Shown here piece after piece: positions 1 through 5,223 of a DNA stretch of 5,223 nt. The notes under the pieces were generated by a model that was not told the origin of the DNA, made no database searches, and saw only the letters and a program-made list of their open reading frames with translations. The stretch comes from Candidatus Methanoplasma sp. (lineage in GTDB: Archaea > Thermoplasmatota > Thermoplasmata > Methanomassiliicoccales > Methanomethylophilaceae): contig JAISVN010000013.1 in NCBI GenBank assembly GCA_031271555.1, positions 1 through 5,223 of the forward strand, in the 5' to 3' direction. A program made the position numbers and the translations under genes. Numbering within the stretch: the stretch's first letter is position 1; the number at the start of each line of letters is the position of its first letter.

Positions 1-243
1 ATGTTCACAAGCGTGATCGTGGTGCCGATGACATTCCTGTGCGGTACCATGTTCTCCGTATCATTCTTGCCGGAATGGCTGCAGCACATCATTTCTGCGC
101 TGCCTCTGACATATTCTACGGAATGCATAAGATCTGCAGCGTTGGATTGGGCATTCCCCCTTGGTTCTCTTGCCGTAGTTGCAGCGTTCGGAGTTGCCTT
201 CTTCACGATATGCTATTATATGCTGGTAAAAGGAAAGATATGA
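1..243 (+). CDS. ABC-2 type transporter permease, C-terminal part (5' end outside window)
   Basis: This is the last 80 codons of an integral membrane subunit of an ABC-2 (DrrB/NodJ-like) export system, which normally pairs with a separate ATPase. The conserved C-terminal signature of the family is visible: a Pro-Met-Thr-Phe-Leu-Cys-Gly-Thr-Met-Phe stretch (residues 9-18), then Leu-Pro-Glu-Trp-Leu-Gln (23-28), then Pro-Leu-Thr-Tyr (36-39) and an Ile-Arg (43-44). A final hydrophobic helix (about residues 53-75) ends in the short basic tail KGKI. Full-length family members have about 240-280 residues, so most of the gene lies to the left. The ATG at base 1 is almost certainly an internal methionine. 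The gene stops at TGA and converges on the nitrogenase-like K gene with a 27-base gap, so it belongs to a separate transcription unit. The exported substrate cannot be told from this fragment. Confidence 0.85.
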   Translation: MFTSVIVVPMTFLCGTMFSVSFLPEWLQHIISALPLTYSTECIRSAALDWAFPLGSLAVVAAFGVAFFTICYYMLVKGKI

Positions 244-270
244 GAAATGGTTTATTGACGAAAGAACGAT

Positions 271-1542
271 TCAGAGACCGCTGAATATCTCATCCAATAT
301 GTACGCCGCACCATTCAGTCCGAATACTGGCCTGGGTATGAAGTTGGCTCTCGAAAGGTCCGGGAGCGCTATGCTTACGCCTTTGCGGCAGGTCCCTATC
401 ATCATCTGCGTTTCGGCTGTCTGCCCATCGGTGAACATATAATCTGCATTCTGTGCAGGGTCTGACCCCCATGCATCTTTCAGTCCCCTTTCTTCAAGGA
501 ATCCTATCAAAGAAGATACGGTCCTCTCATCTTCTCCAGGATCGACAGATATGCTCACCGGGAGCATGCACAGATACTCGTATAGCCATTTGGTCAAAGG
601 ATATACGATCGAACCGTCCGCCATTATCGTGAACCTTGAACACTTGGTGCGTCTCGCATATGCGGCCCGATTGATCCTTTTATAGGCGCGGGTTTTTGCC
701 TTTTTTATCAACGCTTCCGCTTTAGATGTGTCTGCACCCATGACCTTTCCGATATTCTTCACCCAATGCTCCACCGCATCAAAACCGACAGGCGCCCCCA
801 TATCGGAGAATATGGTCGGTATTCCGTAGACTCTTTCATAGAGTTCGGCAGTTCTTTCACAGTATTCTGGGCATACGCACACATTATATTCTGCGGCGGT
901 GGATCTTTCGAGTTCTTCGGAACTGCATCCGGCCCCTGGCGATGATAGGACGGTTATGCCCATCTCCCTCAGTATGGAGCTTAGCTCATCTATCGAATCC
1001 TCCCAATCTATGCTTGATATTGGCATTCCGAGTATGTTCACGCTTTTAGGCACGGTCTTCTTTTTGCTCGGAGATTTCCATTCGATTATCGACTTTACAG
1101 TGTGGTCATAGCTGTCGGGGAACGGCTGAGATATCAGGGATTCCTCAATCGCCATGGCTTTTTCTTTGTACCCGGCCCGTTCTATGGCATCGGTTATGTT
1201 GTCTCCGATAAGCGCCGCACCCGGAGAGCATATGAAGACGTCGAAGTTATCGTCAACGCTGCATATGACCGGTATGCACTCCTCGAGTTTCTTTTCGGAA
1301 CCGTTTATGTAGTTGTCCTCGTCGATATATGTGCATGGTATCCTGGGCTGGCTGAAGAAATACGGCATAGCGTATTTTTTGAAGTCGGAAGGATCCCTCC
1401 GGGGGTAGCATTGCGATACAAGGAAGGTATGGTAATTCCTGCATCCTCCGGGTCCGTGCAGGACCGCTCTGCCGTCGCTGAAGCTTTCCACTGCCAGAAG
1501 GGCACCGGTGAAGCCGTCCATGCATATGCGGTTGATGGTCAT
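271..1542 (-). CDS. Nitrogenase component 1-like protein, NifK/NifN-like subunit
   Basis: This 423-residue protein belongs to the nitrogenase/protochlorophyllide reductase component 1 superfamily and is probably the second half of a heterodimer with the D-like protein encoded just upstream. The first cluster-ligand cysteine is Cys7 (motif ICMDG). Cys34 follows in HGPGGCRNYH, and a third candidate, Cys105, lies in CSPGAALIGDN. The pattern resembles the three P-cluster cysteines of NifD and NifK, but Cys105 is two residues further from IGD than usual. A CVCPEYC run sits mid-protein, and the C-terminal FGLNGAAYILDEI resembles the usual family end. I chose the ATG at 1542 because it overlaps the upstream TGA as ATGA and has GGAGG eight bases before it. 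An in-frame ATG at 1557 would add five residues but would overlap that ribosome-binding site. The long open frame further upstream is a shadow of the D-like gene. The substrate is unknown; a catalytic or scaffold (NifN-like) role is equally possible. Confidence 0.85.
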   Translation of the reverse strand: MTINRICMDGFTGALLAVESFSDGRAVLHGPGGCRNYHTFLVSQCYPRRDPSDFKKYAMPYFFSQPRIPCTYIDEDNYINGSEKKLEECIPVICSVDDNFDVFICSPGAALIGDNITDAIERAGYKEKAMAIEESLISQPFPDSYDHTVKSIIEWKSPSKKKTVPKSVNILGMPISSIDWEDSIDELSSILREMGITVLSSPGAGCSSEELERSTAAEYNVCVCPEYCERTAELYERVYGIPTIFSDMGAPVGFDAVEHWVKNIGKVMGADTSKAEALIKKAKTRAYKRINRAAYARRTKCSRFTIMADGSIVYPLTKWLYEYLCMLPVSISVDPGEDERTVSSLIGFLEERGLKDAWGSDPAQNADYMFTDGQTAETQMMIGTCRKGVSIALPDLSRANFIPRPVFGLNGAAYILDEIFSGL

Positions 1543-2891
1543 TGCATCATCCTCCATCCTTCCGTCCTGGGAACGCTGACAAGGTCGCCGATTTTTTGTG
1601 CAAGTTTGATCACATTGCTCATACCGGGAGCCGGGCGAGAATACATCATCTGATACACATCCTCCGTCTCTCTGATGCCGCTGTCCGAAAGAACTATGTC
1701 GGGAGCGATCTCCTTGATATCGGCCAGCAGATCTTCGAGCACATAATCCTGTTTGAAGATGATGCCTTTGGAAAGGTATTCCGAATCGGGCCTTTTTGAT
1801 TTCCATGGATGGACAGGCCCGACTCCGATCACCTCTATCTTCATCCCAAGGTCCAGGACGAGATCGATCAGCCAATCTATGTTCTGGAGGAACCTGTCCT
1901 CGATCAATACTCTTTTTCCTTTAAGCTTAGGTCTGATCTTTTCTATTTCCGCATAATATTTCTTCTCTTCCTCGGCAATGGCCTCTTCCGCTTTCTGAGC
2001 TATGTTGAAGTCTCTTCCGATCTTCTCTGCGAATCTTCTGTATTCGCGTATCCCTATCGGCAAAGGTTCCATATCAACAGGAATTCCGAGCCTTCCGCTT
2101 ACCAATCTGGCGATCTTGAGGGATCCGCGGTCTCCGTCTGCGATGTAGTTCATTTTTCCAAGGCAGAGTCTGCGGATATCGTCCATAGAGGACTCATACA
2201 TGAATCTGCAGTTGACCTCTATTCCAAAAGGTTTGAAAAGCTCAAAGATCCCCATATCCTTTGGGTCGCCAGTCCTGAAGTGGTACCTCTCGGCCAAAAC
2301 GTTGACGGTCATTTCCCTGGGTTCTACAGAACAATCCACCATGTCCAATAATGCGTTTGCAGATTCCACGAACCCGTCCTCCCAATCGCCCATTATGTTC
2401 CCGTCGGCCTCCACCACTCTGAAGTAGAGGCCCGGATGCTCATTGCTTATAGCGTTCACTACATCGATGGTATTGTCCCCTATTATGCCGGGCACGCAGG
2501 ACGTCACAACGAATATGTTCTTGTGGCCTTCCAAGATGACATCCCTTATCTTCTCTTCCAGAAGGCCTGCTCCTCCGAATACAGAGACGGTATCATCTAT
2601 GTCCGTTGAGACCATCCTCATGGATTGCAGGTTCTTTCTCGGCTTGTTCCCCCGCCTGTATATCTCGCTCACATTCTTCGAGGATGACATCAGATACGCA
2701 CAGCTTCTCGGACCGTGTATCACAACCATCGAATCAAGCACTGTGGAGCATCCGTGGACTGCGCCGGCGGTCGCACAGGATGAATAAACATTGCCTTCGG
2801 TCGTTACTTTTCCTTTGGCCGCTCTTGAACATGCTCTGCATGAAGGTTCTGCGACATTCAGCGAACTTATTGAATCATCCGTTGTGATTGC
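1539..2891 (-). CDS. Nitrogenase component 1-like protein, NifD/NifE-like subunit; start codon unresolved
   Basis: The frame from just after the upstream TAG to the TGA at 1539 encodes 450 residues, typical for nitrogenase-like D proteins. Numbered from the codon after TAG, the three P-cluster-type cysteines are Cys39 (SSCATAGAVHG), Cys64 (HGPRSCAY) and Cys132 (TSCVPGIIGDN). Their spacing of 25 and 68 is close to the 26 and 66 of NifD. Cys243 in CLGKMNYI matches the NifD cofactor-ligand Cys275 region (CYRSMNYI). The residue at the NifD His442 position appears to be Pro422, and the NifD Gln191/His195 region is also changed. An extra CxxC pair (Cys18, Cys21) lies near the N-terminus. The first ATG, GTG or TTG in frame is the GTG at 2741, which would remove Cys39, so translation must begin earlier. 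The options are readthrough of the TAG from the H-like gene, a start at AUC 2888, or a lost start codon. The family call is firm; the 5' boundary is not. Confidence 0.85.
   Translation of the reverse strand, partial: AITTDDSISSLNVAEPSCRACSRAAKGKVTTEGNVYSSCATAGAVHGCSTVLDSMVVIHGPRSCAYLMSSSKNVSEIYRRGNKPRKNLQSMRMVSTDIDDTVSVFGGAGLLEEKIRDVILEGHKNIFVVTSCVPGIIGDNTIDVVNAISNEHPGLYFRVVEADGNIMGDWEDGFVESANALLDMVDCSVEPREMTVNVLAERYHFRTGDPKDMGIFELFKPFGIEVNCRFMYESSMDDIRRLCLGKMNYIADGDRGSLKIARLVSGRLGIPVDMEPLPIGIREYRRFAEKIGRDFNIAQKAEEAIAEEEKKYYAEIEKIRPKLKGKRVLIEDRFLQNIDWLIDLVLDLGMKIEVIGVGPVHPWKSKRPDSEYLSKGIIFKQDYVLEDLLADIKEIAPDIVLSDSGIRETEDVYQMMYSRPAPGMSNVIKLAQKIGDLVSVPRTEGWRMMQ
1551..1555 (-). promoter_or_regulatory. 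Ribosome-binding site of the K-like gene
   Basis: A perfect GGAGG lies eight bases upstream of the ATG at 1542, inside the last codons of the D-like gene. Together with the ATGA stop/start overlap it fixes the start at 1542 rather than at 1557 and points to translational coupling of the D-like and K-like subunits, as expected for a heterodimer. Confidence 0.75.
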
Positions 2892-2898
2892 CTACCCC
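2886..2898 (-). promoter_or_regulatory. Possible ribosome-binding site with AUC start for the D-like gene
   Basis: On the minus strand, GGGGT (2898-2894) overlaps the TAG. It is followed by five bases and then ATC (2888-2886), the third codon of the open frame. GGGGU can pair weakly with the anti-Shine-Dalgarno sequence (GAGGU is the better match), and the spacing suits initiation. ATC differs from ATG by one base, and an ATG there would give an ordinary D-like protein beginning Met-Thr-Thr-Asp-Asp. This is the main alternative to UAG readthrough. Confidence 0.35.
2892..2894 (-). other. In-frame amber (UAG) codon between H-like and D-like frames; candidate pyrrolysine or readthrough site
   Basis: The TAG that closes the H-like frame is followed in the same frame by 450 open codons encoding the whole D-like protein. 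Between the TAG and the first conserved cysteine there is no ATG, GTG or TTG in frame. If UAG is decoded (pyrrolysine in many methylotrophic methanogens), the product would be a 722-residue H-Pyl-D fusion spanning 3707-1539. Partial readthrough would give free H as well as the fusion. Against this, the H-like protein already looks complete at the TAG, and a GGGGU followed five bases later by AUC could serve as a non-standard start. Confidence 0.45.
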
Positions 2899-3707
2899 TT
2901 TGCGAATTCCTCCATCTGCTGGTCGCTCAACGGTTTCGATTCCAATGGGGACGAACCTTTCTCCATGATACTTATTATGTTATCAGATATCTTCCCAAGC
3001 TCTTTGGATACATCGGAGTCAGGGAACATCTCTATCACGGTCTTGCCTGCGGCTTCCGCTTCTGCAAACAGTTTGCTTCTGGGTATGCATGCCACGATTG
3101 GCAATTCCACAGCATCTGCGAATCTTTTCACAGTCTCATATTCATTTTCAATGCCGCGGCAGTTCAGAATTATGCCGGCAACCCGGGGGACGCCTTTGTC
3201 AAAGTTCTTGATCCCCTTCAGTATGTTGTTAGCGGCATATATCGACATGAATTCGCCTGACGTTACAAGGTATACGCCGTCGGCGTATTCGTTCCTCAAC
3301 GGAACGGCAAACCCTCCGCACACTACGTCTCCGAGGACGTCGTAGAGCTTTACATCAAAATCTATTTCATCCATTCCCAGTTTTTTAAGCGTGTCGAAAG
3401 TGCTAAGTATGCCTCTCCCCGCACAACCTATTCCAGGTTCGGGTCCTCCGGCTTCCACACACTTTATTCCTTTTGCCCCGTCAAGCACTATATCTTCCAG
3501 CTTCCTGTCATAGGGAGAGGTGTTGCGTATGTAGCTAAGGACCGTTGTTTGCTCCTTCCCCTGCAGAAGCGCTCTTGTGGAGTCGTGTTTCGGGTCGCAT
3601 CCTATCTGAAGGACCTTCATTCCTTTCTCTGCCAAAGAATATGAGATATTGGCTGCGGAGGTTGATTTGCCGATCCCTCCCTTTCCGTAAATTGCTATCT
3701 GTATCAT
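2892..3707 (-). CDS. NifH-like iron protein (nitrogenase/CfbC/BchL superfamily reductase), ending at TAG
   Basis: This is an ATP-dependent electron donor of the NifH superfamily, 271 residues from the chosen ATG. It has the P-loop GKGGIGKST (8-16), the GCDPKHDST segment (36-44), and both [4Fe-4S] ligand cysteines: Cys95 in GPEPGIGCAGRG and Cys130 in DVLGDVVCGGFAVP. Arg98 sits at the position ADP-ribosylated in NifH of diazotrophs. As a homodimer bridging one cluster, it would deliver electrons to the D/K-like partner encoded downstream. ATG 3707 places Ile-Ala-Ile-Tyr-Gly as in NifH; a TTG at 3716 would add three residues. The C-terminus (PLSDQQMEEFAKG) looks complete for the family. The stop is TAG, unlike the TGA or TAA of every other gene here, and the D-like frame continues behind it without a shift. 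Sequence alone cannot separate a nitrogenase-like donor from CfbC (F430 synthesis), but its place beside its own D and K genes favours a dedicated donor. Confidence 0.93.
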   Translation of the reverse strand: MIQIAIYGKGGIGKSTSAANISYSLAEKGMKVLQIGCDPKHDSTRALLQGKEQTTVLSYIRNTSPYDRKLEDIVLDGAKGIKCVEAGGPEPGIGCAGRGILSTFDTLKKLGMDEIDFDVKLYDVLGDVVCGGFAVPLRNEYADGVYLVTSGEFMSIYAANNILKGIKNFDKGVPRVAGIILNCRGIENEYETVKRFADAVELPIVACIPRSKLFAEAEAAGKTVIEMFPDSDVSKELGKISDNIISIMEKGSSPLESKPLSDQQMEEFAKG

Positions 3708-3722
3708 GTGTATCAACTTTGT

Positions 3723-3734
3723 AATAAAAATATG
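3723..3734 (-). promoter_or_regulatory. Possible archaeal TATA box before the H-like gene
   Basis: The 36-base gap between the ATPase stop and the H-like ATG is AT-rich on the minus strand and contains CATATTTTTATT, centred about 22 bases before the ATG at 3707. An archaeal box A there would place the transcript start at or very near the ATG, giving a leaderless or nearly leaderless H-D-K message. The short GTTGAT just before the ATG is only a weak ribosome-binding site. The purine-rich BRE expected upstream is not clear, so this may simply be an AT-rich spacer within a longer operon. Confidence 0.3.
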
Positions 3735-3743
3735 GTAAACCGT

Positions 3744-4586
3744 TTAAAGTTCCACTCTGAACTCTTCCTCATCTGCGCTTGGGGCGTTGGGGATTATATA
3801 GGGAACTCCTTCGTCGTAGATCACTTTTATGTCTATATGGTATACTTCCTTTATCGATTCTTTTGTCACAACCTCATTCGGAGTCCCGAATTTGATTATT
3901 TTACCCTCGCTGAGAAGCATGACCTTGTCGCAGTACCTTGTAACAAGATTCAGATCGTGGGATGCCATTATCACGGTAAGGCCGGATCTCGAGAGGCCTT
4001 TCAGCATCTCCATCACTTGCACTTTGTACTTTATGTCCAAATGGGCGCTTGGTTCATCCACCATCATGAGTTTCGGCTTCTGAACAACACCCTTTGCAAG
4101 GAGCGCACGTGCGCGCTCTCCGCTGCTGAGTTCATGAAGCTTCCTTTCAGAATAATGAAGTATGCCAAAGTCCCACATTGTCTTCTCGACGATAGCCATG
4201 TCCTCTTCGGATTCCCACCACCAGCTTGTTATGTACGGCGATCTTCCCAATGTTACGAAATCCTTCGTCGTAAGCGAGAAGTCAGAGGGGATCTCTGCCG
4301 GAACGGTCGTGCATATGCGTGACATGCCGTCTCTGCTCAGTCCCTTTATGTCATTTCCGTCAATAATGACGGATCCGCCCTTGATATCGAGTATCTTATT
4401 GATGCAACGCATCAAAGTGGTCTTTCCGGAACCGTTTGGCCCCATGAGGGCTATGAACTCACCCCCATTAGTTGAGATGCTGACATCCGTGAGAATATTT
4501 GATGAGGTATAACCGAATACCAGACTGCAGACATCTAGAAGCATTTCCTCTTTGATATCTTCTGTTTCAAATTCGTCACATTGCAT
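3744..4586 (-). CDS. FecE/BtuD-like ABC transporter ATPase (iron-chelate or cobalamin import)
   Basis: This 280-residue ATP-binding subunit would power the FecCD-type permease encoded directly upstream. Visible motifs are Walker A GPNGSGKTT (49-57), signature LSSGE (153-157, usually LSGGE/Q), Walker B with its catalytic glutamate in LMMVDEPSAHLD (173-184), and the H-switch His210 in MASHDLN. The GRSP motif (114-117) after the Q-loop region is typical of siderophore/cobalamin ATPases. Two points are odd. The Q-loop glutamine usually found in VPQ appears to be alanine (VPA, 95-97), and a WWW run (122-124) follows GRSPYITS. The ATG at 4586 has GGAGG nine bases upstream and overlaps the permease end by 11 bases. 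A later ATG (Met15) would also leave a complete ABC domain but has its GAGG too close. The gene ends in TAA. Substrate class is inferred from family and permease; iron chelate, cobalamin or another metal chelate cannot be distinguished. Confidence 0.9.
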   Translation of the reverse strand: MQCDEFETEDIKEEMLLDVCSLVFGYTSSNILTDVSISTNGGEFIALMGPNGSGKTTLMRCINKILDIKGGSVIIDGNDIKGLSRDGMSRICTTVPAEIPSDFSLTTKDFVTLGRSPYITSWWWESEEDMAIVEKTMWDFGILHYSERKLHELSSGERARALLAKGVVQKPKLMMVDEPSAHLDIKYKVQVMEMLKGLSRSGLTVIMASHDLNLVTRYCDKVMLLSEGKIIKFGTPNEVVTKESIKEVYHIDIKVIYDEGVPYIIPNAPSADEEEFRVEL

Positions 4587-5223
4587 ATCTTTTTCCCTCC
4601 TTCATCATAAGGAACAGGAAGAACGGCACCCCTATTACTGCTACTACGGCTCCTATCGGGAGTTCCGAAGGCGCAGCTATGGTCTTGCAGAATACATCCG
4701 CGATCAACAATACCAGAGCACCGATTATGGCAGATGCCGGTATCAGCAACCTATGGTCTCCACCTACTACCATCCTGCATATGTGCGGTATTATGAGGCC
4801 TATGAACCCTATTACTCCGCAATAAGCTACGCAGAATGCGGCCAACACCGCAATCAATATCATTAATGCTTTTTTCAAAGAAGCAGTATCTACACCAAGG
4901 TACTTGGCCTGTTCTTCGCCCAAAAGCATTATGTTAAGTTTTTTGGCAAAAAACAGTGTTGCAAGTATCGGGATGGTTGTACCAAAGAATACGGTGACCG
5001 TACTTCCCCACGGCATGTCGGCAAAGGATCCGAACATCCATTTCACGATGCTCTCGTAATTATCTGCATTGAAGTAGATCATAAGCGCGATTGCAGACGA
5101 AAGCCCGGTAGAAATTATCACTCCTGCAAGGACATAGCTCATTGCTTTTCCCCCTGCAAGCTCGGCAACGAACATCGTCAGACCAAAAGCCAAAACCGCA
5201 CCGATTATGGCAGCTATGGGTCT
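4576..5223 (-). CDS. FecCD/BtuC-family ABC importer permease, C-terminal part (5' end outside window)
   Basis: The frame is open to the right edge, so this is the last 215 residues of a permease that is normally about 330-350 long. It is the membrane subunit of a binding-protein-dependent importer for iron-siderophores, heme, cobalamin or similar chelates. Family landmarks are clear: a hydrophobic LAGVIISTG-type segment, a W-M-F-G-S motif after the amphipathic loop (about residues 62-66), LGEEQAKYLGVD (101-112), and the coupling segment GFIGLIIPHICR followed by GGDHRLLIPASAIIGA, which contacts the ATPase. The protein ends with ELPIGAVVAVIGVPFFLFLM, the usual last helix. About seven membrane segments remain. 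The TTG near 5193 is an internal leucine, not a start. The stop TGA lies inside the ATPase gene (11-base overlap). A substrate-binding protein gene may lie further right, outside the window. Confidence 0.92.
   Translation of the reverse strand, partial: RPIAAIIGAVLAFGLTMFVAELAGGKAMSYVLAGVIISTGLSSAIALMIYFNADNYESIVKWMFGSFADMPWGSTVTVFFGTTIPILATLFFAKKLNIMLLGEEQAKYLGVDTASLKKALMILIAVLAAFCVAYCGVIGFIGLIIPHICRMVVGGDHRLLIPASAIIGALVLLIADVFCKTIAAPSELPIGAVVAVIGVPFFLFLMMKEGKRYAM
4596..4600 (-). promoter_or_regulatory. Ribosome-binding site of the ABC ATPase gene
   Basis: GGAGG within AAGGAGGG lies nine bases before the ATG at 4586, inside the last codons of the permease gene. It supports the upstream start over Met15 and indicates coupled translation of permease and ATPase. 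Confidence 0.7.

Noticed and set aside
244..270. Transcription terminator between the convergent ABC-2 and K-like genes
   Set aside because: The 27-base gap has no clear hairpin and no long T run on either strand; only a short TTCTTTC is seen, which is too weak to call.
1102..1653. Plus-strand open frame of 183 residues opposite the K-like gene
   Set aside because: It is antisense to well-supported K-like coding sequence, shows no recognisable motif, and has no independent start signal that I could see.
1543..1875. Upstream extension of the K-like open frame (534 residues from 1875)
   Set aside because: It overlaps the D-like gene in another frame, has low-complexity Arg/Ser-rich content with no family match, and the ATGA overlap with GGAGG fixes the start at 1542.
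2791..3345. Plus-strand open frame of 184 residues opposite the H-like and D-like junction
   Set aside because: It is the antisense shadow of the NifH-like gene, whose motifs are unmistakable on the minus strand.
271..3707. Genuine molybdenum nitrogenase operon
   Set aside because: No nifI genes lie between H and D, no E/N or B genes are present, the His442 and Gln191/His195 positions appear replaced, and the K-like subunit is highly divergent.
3708..4322. Plus-strand open frame of 204 residues opposite the ATPase gene
   Set aside because: It is antisense to a gene with clear Walker A, signature and Walker B motifs; its translation shows no domain.
4718..5213. 16-base direct repeat (4718-4733 and 5198-5213)
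   Set aside because: Both copies lie in the same frame of the permease and encode the similar AIIGA helix motif that recurs in this protein family, so it is not a mobile-element or attachment-site repeat.

Overview
The window looks like archaeal DNA. It has compact genes with short or overlapping junctions, strong GGAGG ribosome-binding sites, mid-range base composition, and a nitrogenase-superfamily cluster of the kind common in methanogens. I favour a methanogen that uses UAG as pyrrolysine (for example Methanomassiliicoccales or Methanosarcinales). This is an inference: no rRNA, no pyl gene and no methanogenesis gene lies in the window.

Layout. At the left edge, on the + strand, is the C-terminal end of an ABC-2 type export permease (1-243). 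It converges on a minus-strand gene set that fills the rest of the window. Read in its own direction (right to left), that set holds: the C-terminal two thirds of a FecCD-type metal-chelate/cobalamin permease (runs off the right edge, ends at 4576); its ATPase (4586-3744); a NifH-like iron protein (3707-2892); a NifD/NifE-like protein (from just after the NifH-like stop to 1539); and a NifK/NifN-like protein (1542-271). The permease and ATPase overlap by 11 bases and the D-like and K-like genes overlap by 4 (ATGA). No gap exceeds about 36 bases, so the set is probably one operon.

How the genes may work together. The H-like protein would use ATP to pass electrons from its [4Fe-4S] cluster to a D-like/K-like heterodimer, which would reduce an unknown substrate. 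nifI, nifB and a second E/N pair are absent from the cluster, and several nitrogenase active-site residues are replaced, so N2 fixation is unlikely. The linked importer suggests that the substrate or cofactor is an imported metal chelate or tetrapyrrole, or that the system serves metal supply.

Main oddity. The H-like gene ends in TAG, the only TAG among the six gene ends. The D-like reading frame continues directly after it in the same frame for 450 codons. No ATG, GTG or TTG occurs in that frame until 2741, which lies after the first conserved cluster-binding cysteine. Either UAG is read through (pyrrolysine is the natural candidate) to give a tethered H-D protein, or the D-like gene starts at a non-standard codon (an AUC at 2888 sits behind a GGGGU), or a start codon has been lost by mutation or sequencing error.
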